A program made the translations under genes and the position numbers. A stretch of DNA of 64,000 bases, taken from assembly GCF_001425485.1 (NCBI RefSeq), contig NZ_LMQW01000007.1, positions 107,907 to 171,906 on the forward strand, given 5' to 3'. Positions 30,428 to 40,191 of this stretch are shown in pieces; the stretch's first letter is position 1, and every line of letters begins with the position of its first letter. The DNA is from Aureimonas sp. Leaf427 (GTDB lineage: Bacteria; Pseudomonadota; Alphaproteobacteria; Rhizobiales; Rhizobiaceae). Under the pieces are notes generated by a model, which had not been told where the DNA came from, made no database searches, and saw only the letters and a list, made by a program, of their open reading frames with translations.

Positions 30428-32659
30428 TCAGAGAAAGCTCTGCGGATCGATGTCGATCTGCACCTCGACCGTGCCGCGCGGGCGGGGGGCCGCGGCGATG
30501 GTGGCGCGCAGATAGGCCTGCATCGGCGCGCGCCGATGGCCCTGGAAGAGAAGGCGGAACCGGTGGCGGCCGCGCAGCACCGCGAGCGGCGCCTCGGCGG
30601 GGCCGAGCACCTCGATCGCGCCGTCCTCGGCCGCTGCGCCCTTCAGCGCCCGCGCATGGTCTTCGGCCTCCTTGCGTGTCGCGGCCGAGACGACGATGGC
30701 GGCGAGGCGGCCGAAGGGCGGCAGGCCCGCCCGCTCGCGCTCGGCGATCTCCCGGTCGTAGAATCGCTCGGGCTCGCCGCTGGCGATGGCCTGCATCACG
30801 GGATGCTCGGGCTGGAAGGTCTGGATGAGACCGCGGCTGGCAAGGCCCGTGCGCCCGGCCCGGCCCGTCACCTGATGGAGGAGCTGGAAGGTGCGCTCGG
30901 CCGCGCGCGGATCGCCGTTGGAGAGGCCGAGATCGGCGTCGACCGCGCCGACGAGCGTCATCAGGGGGAAATGGTGCCCCTTGGCGACGAGCTGCGTGCC
31001 GATGACGATGTCGGCCTCGCCATCCGCAATGGCTTCGAGCTCCCGGCGCAGGCGGCGCGGTCCGCCCGCCATGTCGGAGGAGAGGAGGATCGTGCGCGCC
31101 TCCGGGAAGGTTTCCAGCATCTCCTCGGCGATTCGCTCGACGCCCGGGCCGCAGGCGACGAGATGATCGAACGTGCCGCAATCCGGGCAGTATTCGGGGC
31201 GGCGCATGGAGAAGCCGCAATGGTGGCACTGGAGCTGGCCGCGCAGCCGGTGGTCCACCAGCCAGGTCGAGCATTCCGAGCACTGGAAGCGATGGCCGCA
31301 GACGCGGCAGAGCGTCAGCGGAGCGTAGCCGCGCCGGTTGAGAAAGAGCAGCGCCTGTTCGCCGCGCGCCACGGTTTCGGCGATGGCGGTCTGCAGAATG
31401 GGCGAGATGAAGCGGCCGCGCGCCGGCGGATGGCGCCGGAGATCGACGAGGCCGAGGCTCGGCATGGCGGCCTCGGCATAGCGCCCGGCCAGCCGGACAT
31501 GGCCGTAGCGCCCGGCGGAGGCGTTGACGCGGCTTTCGATCGAGGGCGTGGCGGAGGCGAGGATGGCGGGAAAGCCGCCGAGCGAGGCGCGCACCACCGC
31601 CATGTCGCGGGCGTGGTAGAAGGTGCGGTCCTCCTGCTTGTAGGCGGGGTCGTGTTCCTCGTCGACGATGACGAGCTTCAGATCGGGAAAGGGCAGGAAG
31701 AGGGCCGAGCGCGCGCCGGCCACGACCCGCACACCGCCCTCTGCCACCTGCCGCCAGACCTTTTCGCGGATGCGGGGCGCGAGATCGGAATGCCACTCGG
31801 CAGGCGGCGCGCCGAACCGGGCATGGAAGCGATCGATGAAGGCCTGCGTCAGCGCGATCTCGGGCAGGAGGATGAGGACCTGACCGCCCGCTTCCAGCGC
31901 CGCCGCGACCGCCTCGAAATAGACCTCCGTCTTGCCGGAGCCCGTGACGCCTTCGAGAAGCGTCGCGGAGAAGACGCCCTCGCGCACCTTCTCGGCCAGC
32001 TCTTCGCCGACGCCGCGCTGATCCGGGCTGAGATCGGCGCGGCCGAAGGCCGGGTCGGGCGCGGCGACGACCGGAACGGGCGGCAGGCGCACCGTTTCGA
32101 AGGCGCCGAGCTTCACCAGCCCATCCACCACCGAGACCGAGACGCCGGCGGCATGGGCGAGGCCCGAGCGCGACCAGGCCGGCGAATCCGCCGCCGCATC
32201 CAGCACGCGGCGGCGCGCGCCGGTGAGCCGGTCCGGCTCGTGGGCGGTCCGCCTGAGCCCGTCGATGAAGGGTTCGGGATCGAAGGCGGCGGGTGCGCGA
32301 AGCGCCATGCGCGCGACGAGGCCGGGCGGCGAGAGCGTGTAGTCGGCGACCCAGTCGATGAAGCGGCGCATGCCGGCGTCGATCGGCGGGCAGTCGAAGG
32401 CCTTGGTGATCGGGCGCAGCTTCTTCGGATCGACGCCGTCGGTCTCGCCGTCCCAGACGATGCCGGCGACCTGCCGAGGCCCGAGCGGAACCTGCACGAT
32501 CGAGCCGGGCGAAACGACCATGCCCTCGGGCACGGCGTAGGAATAGGGGCGGGCCGCCGGGAGGGGCACGAGAACCGGCACGACGGCCGGACCGCTTTGG
32601 GCTTGCGGCTGGCCTTCATCGGGAAAGAGGTGGTCAAGAAGGCCGGGCGTCCGCGTCAT
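30428..32659 (-). CDS. priA: Primosomal protein N' (replication restart helicase)
   Basis: Superfamily 2 helicase of 743 residues that reloads the replisome at stalled forks. N-terminal 3'-DNA binding region, Walker A EGVTGSGKTEVYF near residue 243, DEEH box (VIVDEEHDPAYKQED) near 337, and the zinc-binding insert with paired Cys (CRVCGHRFQCSEC, then CHHCGF and CPDCG) around 455-500. Length and motif order are complete. Confidence 0.97.
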   Translation of the reverse strand: MTRTPGLLDHLFPDEGQPQAQSGPAVVPVLVPLPAARPYSYAVPEGMVVSPGSIVQVPLGPRQVAGIVWDGETDGVDPKKLRPITKAFDCPPIDAGMRRFIDWVADYTLSPPGLVARMALRAPAAFDPEPFIDGLRRTAHEPDRLTGARRRVLDAAADSPAWSRSGLAHAAGVSVSVVDGLVKLGAFETVRLPPVPVVAAPDPAFGRADLSPDQRGVGEELAEKVREGVFSATLLEGVTGSGKTEVYFEAVAAALEAGGQVLILLPEIALTQAFIDRFHARFGAPPAEWHSDLAPRIREKVWRQVAEGGVRVVAGARSALFLPFPDLKLVIVDEEHDPAYKQEDRTFYHARDMAVVRASLGGFPAILASATPSIESRVNASAGRYGHVRLAGRYAEAAMPSLGLVDLRRHPPARGRFISPILQTAIAETVARGEQALLFLNRRGYAPLTLCRVCGHRFQCSECSTWLVDHRLRGQLQCHHCGFSMRRPEYCPDCGTFDHLVACGPGVERIAEEMLETFPEARTILLSSDMAGGPRRLRRELEAIADGEADIVIGTQLVAKGHHFPLMTLVGAVDADLGLSNGDPRAAERTFQLLHQVTGRAGRTGLASRGLIQTFQPEHPVMQAIASGEPERFYDREIAERERAGLPPFGRLAAIVVSAATRKEAEDHARALKGAAAEDGAIEVLGPAEAPLAVLRGRHRFRLLFQGHRRAPMQAYLRATIAAAPRPRGTVEVQIDIDPQSFL

Positions 32660-32754
32660 GCCGCTTCATATCGCGGGCCGGGGGCGCTGCCGCAAGCGGG
32701 GTGGCGCGAGGTGCGTCGCGATCGCGATCTGGAAGGGGATATCTGTCATGCGGG

Positions 32755-32907
32755 CGGGAGGCACCCCCCTCTGCCTGCCGGCATCTCCCCCGCAAGGAGG
32801 GAGATCAGGCTTGTCGCAGACGGTTCAGATTTCGATCGACCACCGACGCTGCCGATCTCCCTCCTTGCGGGGGAGATGGCCGGCAGGCCAGAGGGGGGTG
32901 CCTCCCG
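32755..32907. repeat. Long palindromic intergenic repeat, family A, copy 1
   Basis: Two arms of about 52 bases (32755-32806 and 32854-32907) are near-perfect inverted copies separated by 47 bases. Each arm contains ATCTCCC..GGGAGAT palindromes and a GCCGGCAGGCCAGAGGGGGG segment. It fills most of the 364-base gap between priA and dps. A second copy with the same core lies at 63495. It resembles the mosaic palindromic elements known in rhizobial intergenic regions. Confidence 0.75.
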
Positions 32908-33023
32908 CAGATGCTTGACGTCACAGGTGGCTTTCCGCGAACGTCTGCCGTCCGCGATCAGTCCACGCAAACGTCTGCCGTACCGAACTTTCTATGAAAG
33001 CGCCCCCCCTCAACGCGAGTCGA

Positions 33024-33557
33024 TCAGATCGCGCGGCCCGGCTTGACCTGGAAGTGGCTTTCCAGGAAGTAGAGGCTGGTGTTGATGCCGCGGCCGACTT
33101 CGGTGAGGAGATCGGCGGTCAGGTCGTCGCCCGCGTCGTCGGCTTCCTCGATGCCTTCCATCAGGGCCTCGCTCCAGGCGGCGTAGCTGTCGGAGAGGCG
33201 GCGCAGGTGATCTTCGGCATGCACGATGTCGAGCGCATAGGGCTGGAGGATGGAGTTGGCGGCGGAGGCCTGCACGGTGCCCTGCGCCTGTCCGCCCATG
33301 CCCGTCAGGCGCTCGGCGATGAGATCGACATAGCCTTCCGCCTGTTCGTGCAGCTCGTCGAAGAGCTTGTGAACGGCGATGAAGTTCATGCCCTTGACGT
33401 TCCAATGGGCCTGCTTGGCCTGATAGGAGAGGTCGATCGCCGTGCCCAGATGCTTCTGGAGCAGGGGCACCATCGCGCCGCGCACGTTCTCCTTCTGCGG
33501 GTTCTTGGTCGCGTGCAGCAGGACGTCGGGGTTCTTCTTTTCCGGGGTCTTGGCCAT
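33024..33557 (-). CDS. dps: Dps ferritin-like DNA protection protein
   Basis: Miniferritin of 177 residues that stores iron and shields DNA from peroxide. The ferroxidase motif AHWNVKGMNF..HKLFDELHEQAE is complete (about residues 50-75), including the His and acidic ligands. A Lys-rich N-tail (MAKTPEKKNPD) may bind DNA. Transcribed alone, with its promoter in the 211 bases toward sdhB. Confidence 0.95.
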   Translation of the reverse strand: MAKTPEKKNPDVLLHATKNPQKENVRGAMVPLLQKHLGTAIDLSYQAKQAHWNVKGMNFIAVHKLFDELHEQAEGYVDLIAERLTGMGGQAQGTVQASAANSILQPYALDIVHAEDHLRRLSDSYAAWSEALMEGIEEADDAGDDLTADLLTEVGRGINTSLYFLESHFQVKPGRAI

Positions 33558-33687
33558 GGTCCGTTCCTTCAGGAAGTGCGGTCGAGCGCGGGGTGGCGGC
33601 GATCCGCCCGTCCTCCACGTCTCGATCTCGCATCCCTAATCGACCACCGCGCCTCCGGTTCCCGGGCGGTCGGTATCCCAACGACAA

Positions 33688-33719
33688 AGGGCCCGGCCGT
33701 CCGGAAACGGCCGAGCCCT
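33688..33719 (-). terminator. Terminator after sdhB
   Basis: AGGGCCCGGCCGT pairs with ACGGCCGAGCCCT with one mismatch. On the minus strand it follows sdhB by 50 bases and is followed by TTTGTCG. On the plus strand it is followed by TTTTC. Confidence 0.7.
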
Positions 33720-33768
33720 TTTCAGGCTTCGAACGGGAGCCGCGCCGCGGCGGGCGTGGGGCTTTCGC

Positions 33769-34548
33769 TCAGACGCGGCGCTCGACCATCATCTTCTTGA
33801 TCTCGGCGATGGCCTTGGCGGGGTTCAGCCCCTTGGGGCAGGCCTGCGTGCAGTTCATGATCGTGTGGCAGCGATAGAGCTTGAACGGATCTTCCAGCTC
33901 GTCCAGCCGGTTGCCCGTCGCCTCGTCGCGGCTGTCGATCAGCCAGCGATAGGCCTGGAGCAGCACGGCGGGGCCGAGATAGCGCTCGCCGTTCCACCAA
34001 TAGGAGGGGCAGGAGGTCTGGCAGCAGAAGCAGAGGATGCACTCGTAGAGACCGTCGAGCTTGGCGCGGTCGTCGTGGCTCTGGCGCCATTCCTTCTCGG
34101 GCTCGGGCGTCTCGGTCTGGAGCCAGGGCTCGATCGAGCGAAGCTGGGCGTAGGGCACCGAGAGATCGGGCACAAGGTCCTTGATCACCGGCATGTGGGG
34201 CAGGGGATAGACCTTGATGGCGCCCTTCACCTCGTCCATGCCCTTGGTGCAGGCCAGCGTGTTGGAGCCGTCGATGTTCATCGCGCAGGAGCCGCAGATG
34301 CCCTCGCGGCAGGAGCGGCGCAGCGTCAGCGTCGCGTCGACCTTGTTCTTGATCCAGAGCAGCGCGTCGAGCACCATCGGGCCGCAATCGTCGGTGTCGA
34401 CGTAATAGGTGTCGAGCCGCGGGTTGCGGTCGTCGTCGGGCGACCAGCGATAGATGCCGAACTCGCGGACCGATTTCGCCCCGGACGGCTTCGGCCAGAC
34501 CTTGCCCTTCTCGATTCGGGAGTTCTTGGGAAGCGTCAGTTCGACCAT
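33769..34548 (-). CDS. sdhB: Succinate dehydrogenase iron-sulfur subunit
   Basis: Iron-sulfur subunit of complex II, 259 residues. Cys clusters for the three centres are intact: [10 protein letters not shown] for [2Fe-2S] near residue 75, [12 protein letters not shown] near 165 for [4Fe-4S] and [15 protein letters not shown] near 220 for [3Fe-4S]. The ATG at 34548 ([10 protein letters not shown]) matches homologues. Unlike the usual sdhCDAB order, it lies about 3 kb away from sdhA with four intervening features. Confidence 0.97.
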   Translation of the reverse strand: MVELTLPKNSRIEKGKVWPKPSGAKSVREFGIYRWSPDDDRNPRLDTYYVDTDDCGPMVLDALLWIKNKVDATLTLRRSCREGICGSCAMNIDGSNTLACTKGMDEVKGAIKVYPLPHMPVIKDLVPDLSVPYAQLRSIEPWLQTETPEPEKEWRQSHDDRAKLDGLYECILCFCCQTSCPSYWWNGERYLGPAVLLQAYRWLIDSRDEATGNRLDELEDPFKLYRCHTIMNCTQACPKGLNPAKAIAEIKKMMVERRV

Positions 34549-34811
34549 TGCGAATGTCCGGTGCCTGTTTGGAACGGCTCGAAACATAGAAGCGTGCGGT
34601 GCGAAACGCCAGCGGCGAATGAGCACGCAAAGCGGCGCGAATCGGTTGAAAACCGGATCGTTTCCGGCGTGGTGCCGATCGGCTTCCTGCAGCGCCCTCT
34701 CGCCCGTCTGACGGAAGTGTTGGGTCGCGGTGAGCCGGAAAAGCGGAACGGAGATTCGAAGCTCCGCATTCGTCCTCCCAGAACCCTGATCCTGTCCGGA
34801 GCGAACCCGCC

Positions 34812-36125
34812 TTGCGAATGCTTTCCCTTCTCTGCCTCTCCACCGCGCTCGTCGCGCTTCCCGCAGCGGCGCAGGTGGCCGTCACCTCCGGCTCCGGCGC
34901 TCCCGCCAAGCTCGACCTGCCCGCGCCCGACCTCTCCCACGAGGTCCAGAACTACAACACGCAGGTGGGCTGGCCGGACGGCGCCGCGCCGACCGCGCCG
35001 GCCGGTTTCACGGTCACGCGCTTCGCCGAAGAGCTGGACGGCCCGCGCTGGCTCTATCAGCTGCCGAACGGCGACGTGCTCGTGGCCGAAGCCGCGACGG
35101 CGCCCAAGCCCCCGAAGGACGAGGAGGAGCGCAAGAAGCAGGAGCTCCAGAAACAGTCGGGCACCGTGAAGGAGAGCGCCAACCGCATCACGCTCCTGCG
35201 CGACACCGACGGCGACGGCACGCCGGAAACGAAGTCCGTCCTCCTGAAGGACCTGAACCAGCCCTTCGGCATGGCGCTCATCGGCGAGCGGCTCTACGTC
35301 GCCAACACCGACGGCGTGATGGCCTTCCCCTACAAGACCGGCGCGACCGAGATCACCGAGGCCGGGGAGAAGATCCTCGACCTCCCGGCCGGCGGCTACA
35401 ACAACCACTGGACGCGCAATCTCCTCGCCTCGGAGGACGGCTCGACCCTTTTCGTCTCCGTCGGCTCGGCCAGCAACGTCGCCGAATACGGGCTGGCGGA
35501 GGAGACGCGCCGCGCCAACATCCTCGCCGTCGATCCCGACGGGAAGAACGAGCGCATCTATGCCGCGGGCCTTCGCAACCCCGTCGGCATGGACTTCCTG
35601 CCGGGAACCTCGACGCTCTGGACCGCCGTCAACGAGCGCGACATGATCGGCGACGCCCTCGTGCCCGACTACATCACCTCGGTGAAGCAGGACGGATTCT
35701 ACGGCTGGCCCTATAGCTATTACGGCAAGACGCCGGACCCGCGTATCGCGGACAAGGCTAAACCCGGCCTGATCGACACGTCGATCACGCCGGACTTCGC
35801 GGTCGGCGCCCACACGGCCTCGCTGGGGCTCGCTTTTTACGAGGGCACGAGCTTTCCGGAAAAGTATCGTGGCGGCGCCTTCGTCGGCCAGCGCGGCTCC
35901 TGGAACCGCTCGGACTTCTCGGGCTATCGCGTCGCCTTCGTGCCCTTCGAGGGCGGCAAGCCCTCCGGCGCGATCGAGGACTTCCTGACCGGCTTCATGC
36001 CGGACCCTGCCAAGGGCGAGACCTATGGCCGCCCGGTCGGCGTGCTCTCGGCGGCGGATGGCGCGCTGCTCGTCGCGGACGATGCCGGCGGGATCGTCTG
36101 GCGTGTGGTGCCTGCGAAGGAGTGA
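34812..36125 (+). CDS. PQQ-type sorbosone/glucose dehydrogenase-like protein
   Basis: Exported protein of 437 residues with a signal peptide ([19 protein letters not shown]) and a six-bladed beta-propeller of the GSDH/sorbosone dehydrogenase family. [34 protein letters not shown] and [20 protein letters not shown] are typical blades. Family members oxidise sugars in the periplasm with PQQ; the true substrate is unknown. A TTG at 34812 has GGAG ten bases upstream; the ATG at 34818 is the alternative. It is divergent from sdhB and lies inside the split sdh region. Confidence 0.85.
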   Translation: MRMLSLLCLSTALVALPAAAQVAVTSGSGAPAKLDLPAPDLSHEVQNYNTQVGWPDGAAPTAPAGFTVTRFAEELDGPRWLYQLPNGDVLVAEAATAPKPPKDEEERKKQELQKQSGTVKESANRITLLRDTDGDGTPETKSVLLKDLNQPFGMALIGERLYVANTDGVMAFPYKTGATEITEAGEKILDLPAGGYNNHWTRNLLASEDGSTLFVSVGSASNVAEYGLAEETRRANILAVDPDGKNERIYAAGLRNPVGMDFLPGTSTLWTAVNERDMIGDALVPDYITSVKQDGFYGWPYSYYGKTPDPRIADKAKPGLIDTSITPDFAVGAHTASLGLAFYEGTSFPEKYRGGAFVGQRGSWNRSDFSGYRVAFVPFEGGKPSGAIEDFLTGFMPDPAKGETYGRPVGVLSAADGALLVADDAGGIVWRVVPAKE

Positions 36126-36139
36126 CAGCGACGAAACGA

Positions 36140-36173
36140 GAATCCTCAGTGCTGTCAGAAGCACCGAGGATTC
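36140..36173 (+). terminator. Hairpin after sugar dehydrogenase gene
   Basis: GAATCCTC-A-GTGCT faces AGCAC-C-GAGGATTC: a 13-bp stem with one mismatch, 14 bases after the stop. No T-tract follows. Confidence 0.5.
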
Positions 36174-36183
36174 CAGAAGATGT

Positions 36184-36339
36184 TCTTCTCCCCTCATGGG
36201 GAGAAGGTGGCGGCAGCCGGATGAGGGGTGCCGCCCGCCAACGCATCGAAGCACGACGGCACATCGATCGATTGGCCGTCAGGGTACAGAGGCCCCTTAT
36301 CCCCCTGCCGGGACCTTCTCCCCGCAAGGGGAGAAGAAC
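36184..36339. repeat. Long palindromic intergenic repeat, family B, copy 1
   Basis: Left arm 36184-36232 (TTCTTCTCCCC..GGGGAGAAGG..GGCAGCCGGATGAGGGG) and right arm 36291-36339 are inverted copies with about 58 bases between. Each arm is itself a CTTCTCCCC/GGGGAGAAG palindrome plus a short tail. The same arms occur at 45141-45260 and in part at 57661. Confidence 0.75.
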
Positions 36340-36368
36340 CTGGTCTGGTAAGGCCGGCCCGGTCTCGT

Positions 36369-36926
36369 CTACTTCGTCGGCTTGAACGTGCCCGTCGCGC
36401 AGGCATCCGTCGTCTTGTCGATGAAACTCGCGATGACCTGCTGGTCCGGCTGTCCGACGCGGCCGTCGCCGAGCATGCGGTCCGCGACGGGGGGCGAGAC
36501 GACGGTGGCGATGAGGTAGTCGCGCTGGGGATCGCTGAGGTTGGTCAGCGCCTGCTCGGCGAGGCACTTGCAGCTTTCCGGCTTCATGTCCTTCATCTGC
36601 ACGCCGCAGAGGCCGGTGATCAGCTCGACCTGATTGGCCTTGTCGCCGGCTTTCGGAATGGGAAACGTCTTCTCGGCGGCAGCCCCGGTCGCCGGTGCCG
36701 TGCCGGATGCGTCCGTCGGGGGTGCCGACCCGGCCGGCTGGCCCGACGCGGTCGCATCGCTGGCATCGCCGCCCGCGGCGGCCGGCGCCTTCGGCGTTTC
36801 GGTGGCGGCGGGTTCGGTCGCGGTCGGAGCGCCGGCGGGCGCTGCGGGCGCGGTCTGCGCCATGGCGGAACCGGCCAAAGCAAGAGCGAGAAGTCCGGCC
36901 AGTCCGGTCCGCGTGATCTGTCTCAT
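36369..36926 (-). CDS. Secreted hypothetical protein with four C-terminal Cys
   Basis: Protein of 185 residues with a signal peptide (GLAGLLALALAGSAMAQ), an Ala/Pro/Thr-rich linker (about 25-85) and a compact C-terminal domain of about 95 residues with Cys in GLCGVQ, ESCKCLAEQ and DACATG, probably two disulfides. I do not recognise the family. It is transcribed toward sdhB, in the stretch that separates sdhA from sdhB. The linker plus disulfide domain suggests a periplasmic or surface location. Confidence 0.7.
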   Translation of the reverse strand: MRQITRTGLAGLLALALAGSAMAQTAPAAPAGAPTATEPAATETPKAPAAAGGDASDATASGQPAGSAPPTDASGTAPATGAAAEKTFPIPKAGDKANQVELITGLCGVQMKDMKPESCKCLAEQALTNLSDPQRDYLIATVVSPPVADRMLGDGRVGQPDQQVIASFIDKTTDACATGTFKPTK

Positions 36927-37138
36927 GAATTTCCTCCGCTGTGGCGCAGCCCGTTTCCCGGGCGGTCGCCGTGCCCGAGTAGAGCACCTAGCGCCTGGGC
37001 CACAATATGGCAGGCTTCGCGCGATGCGGTGGCGCTCGAACCGTAGCCGGCAGGACTTTCCGATCTCACGGACACCGCGCTGCGACGAGCATCAAAGCTC
37101 CGTCACCATTGCCGCATGAGCGCCGACTCCGCCGGGTA

Positions 37139-37516
37139 TCAGTTGCCTGTTCGCGAGCGCCTTCGAGCACGCCGGCGCTTTCGGTCGAGGACGACCATCA
37201 GATCGTTGTTCTCCTCGATCCTCAGCATCCGTATGTCCTTCAACGACGGCGTGAACCAGGAGAACTCGTCCGCCATGTCCTCGACGATCGCGATACATTC
37301 GGTCGCCGTGAGATTCGGCTCCCCGAAATAGACCGATACCTGCCGGTGCTCGAACCCGTTTTCCTCGAGAAACGTTCGCACATCGGCGTAGGCGTTTCTC
37401 GAGGAGGAGTTCGGGTAGAGCTGCTCCAGCAGTTCCGTGTCGAAATCGAAGGCGATGGCGTACACGCGTCCCCCACCCGGCGGTCTGTTATGTCCAATGG
37501 ATGGGGAAAGACTCAA
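37139..37516 (-). CDS. vapD: VapD-like endoribonuclease toxin homologue
   Basis: Protein of 125 residues whose core (VYAIAFDFDTELLEQLYP, EENGFEHRQVSVYFGE, WFTPSLKDIRMLRIEE) follows the VapD pattern, a Cas2-related ferredoxin-fold endoribonuclease family found as toxins and in plasmids. I use a TTG at 37516 with AGGA seven bases upstream; it gives an IGHNRPP N-terminus seen on other alphaproteobacterial small proteins. A GTG at 37465 (GTG-TAC-GCC) would give 108 residues starting like classic VapD. It starts 22 bases after sdhA, where sdhB normally lies. No VapX-like antitoxin is visible. The 212 bases after it hold nothing I can name. Confidence 0.72.
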   Translation of the reverse strand: MSLSPSIGHNRPPGGGRVYAIAFDFDTELLEQLYPNSSSRNAYADVRTFLEENGFEHRQVSVYFGEPNLTATECIAIVEDMADEFSWFTPSLKDIRMLRIEENNDLMVVLDRKRRRARRRSRTGN

Positions 37517-37538
37517 TGTCGTTTCCTCGCAACTGCGA

Positions 37539-39389
37539 TCAATACACCCGCTTCTTCGGCTGAATGTACTCGATCTGGTTCGACAGCGTGTAGGTGTGGA
37601 CCGGGCGGTCCTCCAGGCTGACCGTCTTGCCGACCGTGTCGCAGAAGCTCAGCGTGTGCTTCATCCAGTTCTGGTCGTCGCGGTCCGGATAGTCCTCGCG
37701 GGCATGGGCGCCGCGCGACTCCAGGCGGGCCCTCGCGGAGTCCATGGTGACGACGGCCTGGCTGATCAGGTTGTCGTATTCCAGCGTCTCGATGAGATCG
37801 GTGTTCCAGATCAGCGAGCGGTCGGTCACGGAGACGTCGTCGGAGGCGCGCCAGACGTCGTGGATCTTGACGTGGCCCTCCTCCAGCACGTCGCCCGTGC
37901 GGAAGACGGCGCAGTTGGACTGCATGGTCTGCTGCATGGAATTGCGAAGCTCGGCCGTCGAGGTCGAGCCCTTGGCGTAGCGGAAGCGGTCGAGGCGCGA
38001 GAGCGAGTTGTCGCCGGCGTTCTCCGGCAGCGGCTGGTGGCCCTCGCCGGGCGTCACGGTCTCGGCGCAGCGCAGCGCCGCGGCGCGGCCGAAGACGACG
38101 AGATCGATCAGCGAGTTGGAGCCGAGACGGTTCGCGCCGTGGACGGAGACGCAGGCCGCCTCGCCGACCGCCATCAGGCCGGGCACGACGCTGTCGGGAT
38201 CGCCGTTCTTCTTGGTCAGGACCTCGCCGTGATAGTTCGTCGGGATGCCGCCCATGTTGTAGTGGACGGTCGGCAGGACCGGGATCGGCTCGCGCGTCAC
38301 ATCGACGCCCGCGAAGATCCGCGCCGATTCCGAGATGCCGGGCAGGCGCTCGTGCAGGATCGCGGGATCGAGGTGATCCAGATGCAGGAAGATGTGGTCC
38401 TTGTTCTTGCCGACGCCGCGTCCGTCCCGGATCTCCATGGTCATGGAGCGCGAGACGACGTCGCGGGAGGCCAGATCCTTGGCCGAAGGGGCGTAGCGCT
38501 CCATGAAGCGCTCGCCTTCCGAATTGGTCAGATAGCCGCCTTCGCCGCGCGCCCCTTCCGTGATGAGGCAGCCCGCGCCGTAGATGCCGGTCGGGTGGAA
38601 CTGCACGAACTCCATGTCCTGCAGCGGCAGGCCGGCGCGCAGCACCATGGCGTTGCCGTCGCCGGTGCAGGTGTGGGCGGAGGTGGCGGAGAAATAGGCG
38701 CGGCCGTAGCCGCCGGTGGCGAGGATCGTCTTCTTGGCCTGGAAGCGATGCAGCGTGCCGTCGTCGAGGCAGAGCGCCACGACGCCGCGGCAGGCGCCTT
38801 CCTCGTCCATGATGAGGTCGATCGCGAAATACTCGATGAAGAATTCCGAGGAGTAGCGGAGCGACTGGCCGTAGAGCGTGTGCAGGATGGCGTGGCCGGT
38901 CCGGTCGGCGGCCGCGCAGGTGCGCTGGGCCGGCGGGCCGTTGCCGAAATCGGTGGTCATGCCGCCGAAGGGCCGCTGGTAGATGCGCCCGTCCTCGGTG
39001 CGGCTGAAGGGCACGCCGAAATGCTCGAGCTCGTAGACGGCCTTCGGAGCCTCGCGCACGAGATATTCGATGGCGTCCTGGTCGCCCAGCCAGTCCGACC
39101 CCTTGACGGTGTCGTACATGTGCCAGCGCCAGTTGTCCTCGCCCATATTGCCGAGCGAGGCGGCGACGCCGCCCTGCGCCGCGACCGTGTGCGAGCGGGT
39201 GGGGAAGACCTTGGTGATGCAGGCGGTCTTCAGGCCGGCCTGGGCGGCGCCGAGCGTGGCGCGGAGGCCGGCGCCGCCGGCGCCCACCACGACGACGTCG
39301 AAGACGTGGTCGGTGAACGTGTAGGCCTTGCCGTTGATGCCGGGCGCGCTGCGGTGCGGCTGGCCGTTCTGCGTTTCGGTCTGTGCCAT
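37539..39389 (-). CDS. sdhA: Succinate dehydrogenase flavoprotein subunit
   Basis: Catalytic subunit of complex II oxidising succinate, 616 residues, full length. FAD-binding [16 protein letters not shown] near residue 33; the flavin-linked His in [15 protein letters not shown] near 66; active-site segment [20 protein letters not shown] near 250. Five bases separate it from sdhD upstream. The VapD-like gene follows after 22 bases. Confidence 0.98.
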   Translation of the reverse strand: MAQTETQNGQPHRSAPGINGKAYTFTDHVFDVVVVGAGGAGLRATLGAAQAGLKTACITKVFPTRSHTVAAQGGVAASLGNMGEDNWRWHMYDTVKGSDWLGDQDAIEYLVREAPKAVYELEHFGVPFSRTEDGRIYQRPFGGMTTDFGNGPPAQRTCAAADRTGHAILHTLYGQSLRYSSEFFIEYFAIDLIMDEEGACRGVVALCLDDGTLHRFQAKKTILATGGYGRAYFSATSAHTCTGDGNAMVLRAGLPLQDMEFVQFHPTGIYGAGCLITEGARGEGGYLTNSEGERFMERYAPSAKDLASRDVVSRSMTMEIRDGRGVGKNKDHIFLHLDHLDPAILHERLPGISESARIFAGVDVTREPIPVLPTVHYNMGGIPTNYHGEVLTKKNGDPDSVVPGLMAVGEAACVSVHGANRLGSNSLIDLVVFGRAAALRCAETVTPGEGHQPLPENAGDNSLSRLDRFRYAKGSTSTAELRNSMQQTMQSNCAVFRTGDVLEEGHVKIHDVWRASDDVSVTDRSLIWNTDLIETLEYDNLISQAVVTMDSARARLESRGAHAREDYPDRDDQNWMKHTLSFCDTVGKTVSLEDRPVHTYTLSNQIEYIQPKKRVY

Positions 39390-39394
39390 GTCGG

Positions 39395-39772
39395 TCAGGC
39401 TCCCAAAGTCAGCTTGACGACCGCGAGCACGCTGGCCGCTGCGACGAGGATCGCGAAGAAGGTGTTGAGGATCTGCAGGGGCACGCGAAGCTCGCCATGC
39501 ACGTAGTCCTCGATGATCGTCTGCATGCCGAGGCGCATGTGGATCGTCGCGGAGACGACGGTGAGCGCCATGACGAGGCCGACCAGCGGATGGGTGAAGG
39601 CGAGGCGGATCTCGGCATAGCTGTCGTCGTGGAAAGCGATCAGCATGACGACGAAGGCCGTGATCAGAATGAGGTTGGAGACGCCGGACAGGCGCTGCTT
39701 CCAGAAATGCTCGGTGCCCTCGCGGGCGGAGCCGAGACCGCGGACGCGGGAGAGATCGGTGCGCATCTTCAT
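39395..39772 (-). CDS. sdhD: Succinate dehydrogenase membrane anchor subunit
   Basis: Hydrophobic anchor of 125 residues with three membrane helices. [19 protein letters not shown] and [15 protein letters not shown] (haem-ligand His region) are SdhD features. The ATG at 39772 has GGGAG eight bases upstream. Part of sdhC-sdhD-sdhA. Confidence 0.95.
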   Translation of the reverse strand: MKMRTDLSRVRGLGSAREGTEHFWKQRLSGVSNLILITAFVVMLIAFHDDSYAEIRLAFTHPLVGLVMALTVVSATIHMRLGMQTIIEDYVHGELRVPLQILNTFFAILVAAASVLAVVKLTLGA

Positions 39773-39786
39773 GGTTTCATCTCCCT

Positions 39787-40191
39787 TTAGAGCACGATGA
39801 CGACGAGCCAGAGCAGGACGGTCAGCCCGAGCGAGCCGACCAGCGTCGCCACGGCGAACTTCGTCGAGGTCTCCTTGGCGAGCCCGTTGCCGGTGTCCCA
39901 GATGAAATGGCGGATGCCGCCCAGCATGTGGTGCAGGAGCGCCCAGGAATAGCCGAAGAGAATGAGGCGGCCGAGGAAGGAGCCGAAGAACCAGGAGGCG
40001 GTGGAGAAGGCCTCCGGCCCGCTCGCGGCGGCGACCAGCCACCAGACGACGAGGAGCGTGCCGACATAGAGGGCGGAGCCGGTGATGCGATGGAGGATCG
40101 ACATCGCCATGGTCGGCCGGAACCGATAGATCGACAGATGCGGCGAAAGGGGCCGCTCCTTCATGCGCATGGCGGTCTTGGCGTCGGACAA
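39787..40191 (-). CDS. sdhC: Succinate dehydrogenase cytochrome b556 subunit
   Basis: Membrane anchor of 134 residues with three helices. RPLSPHLSIYRFRPTMAMSILHRITG is the quinone-site and haem signature, and LLHHMLGGIRHFIWD near residue 95 holds the axial His. The TTG start (40191) is backed by a perfect AGGAGG five bases upstream. First gene of sdhCDA. Confidence 0.96.
   Translation of the reverse strand: MSDAKTAMRMKERPLSPHLSIYRFRPTMAMSILHRITGSALYVGTLLVVWWLVAAASGPEAFSTASWFFGSFLGRLILFGYSWALLHHMLGGIRHFIWDTGNGLAKETSTKFAVATLVGSLGLTVLLWLVVIVL

Noticed and set aside
32755..32907. CRISPR array or IS element at the long repeats
   Set aside because: There are only two inverted arms, no regular spacers, and no transposase or cas gene; they are palindromic intergenic repeats.
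30143..33046. A 967-codon open frame on the plus strand over priA
   Set aside because: It is antisense to priA, whose motifs are complete, and its translation is a low-complexity Arg/Asp/Glu-rich shadow typical of GC-rich DNA.
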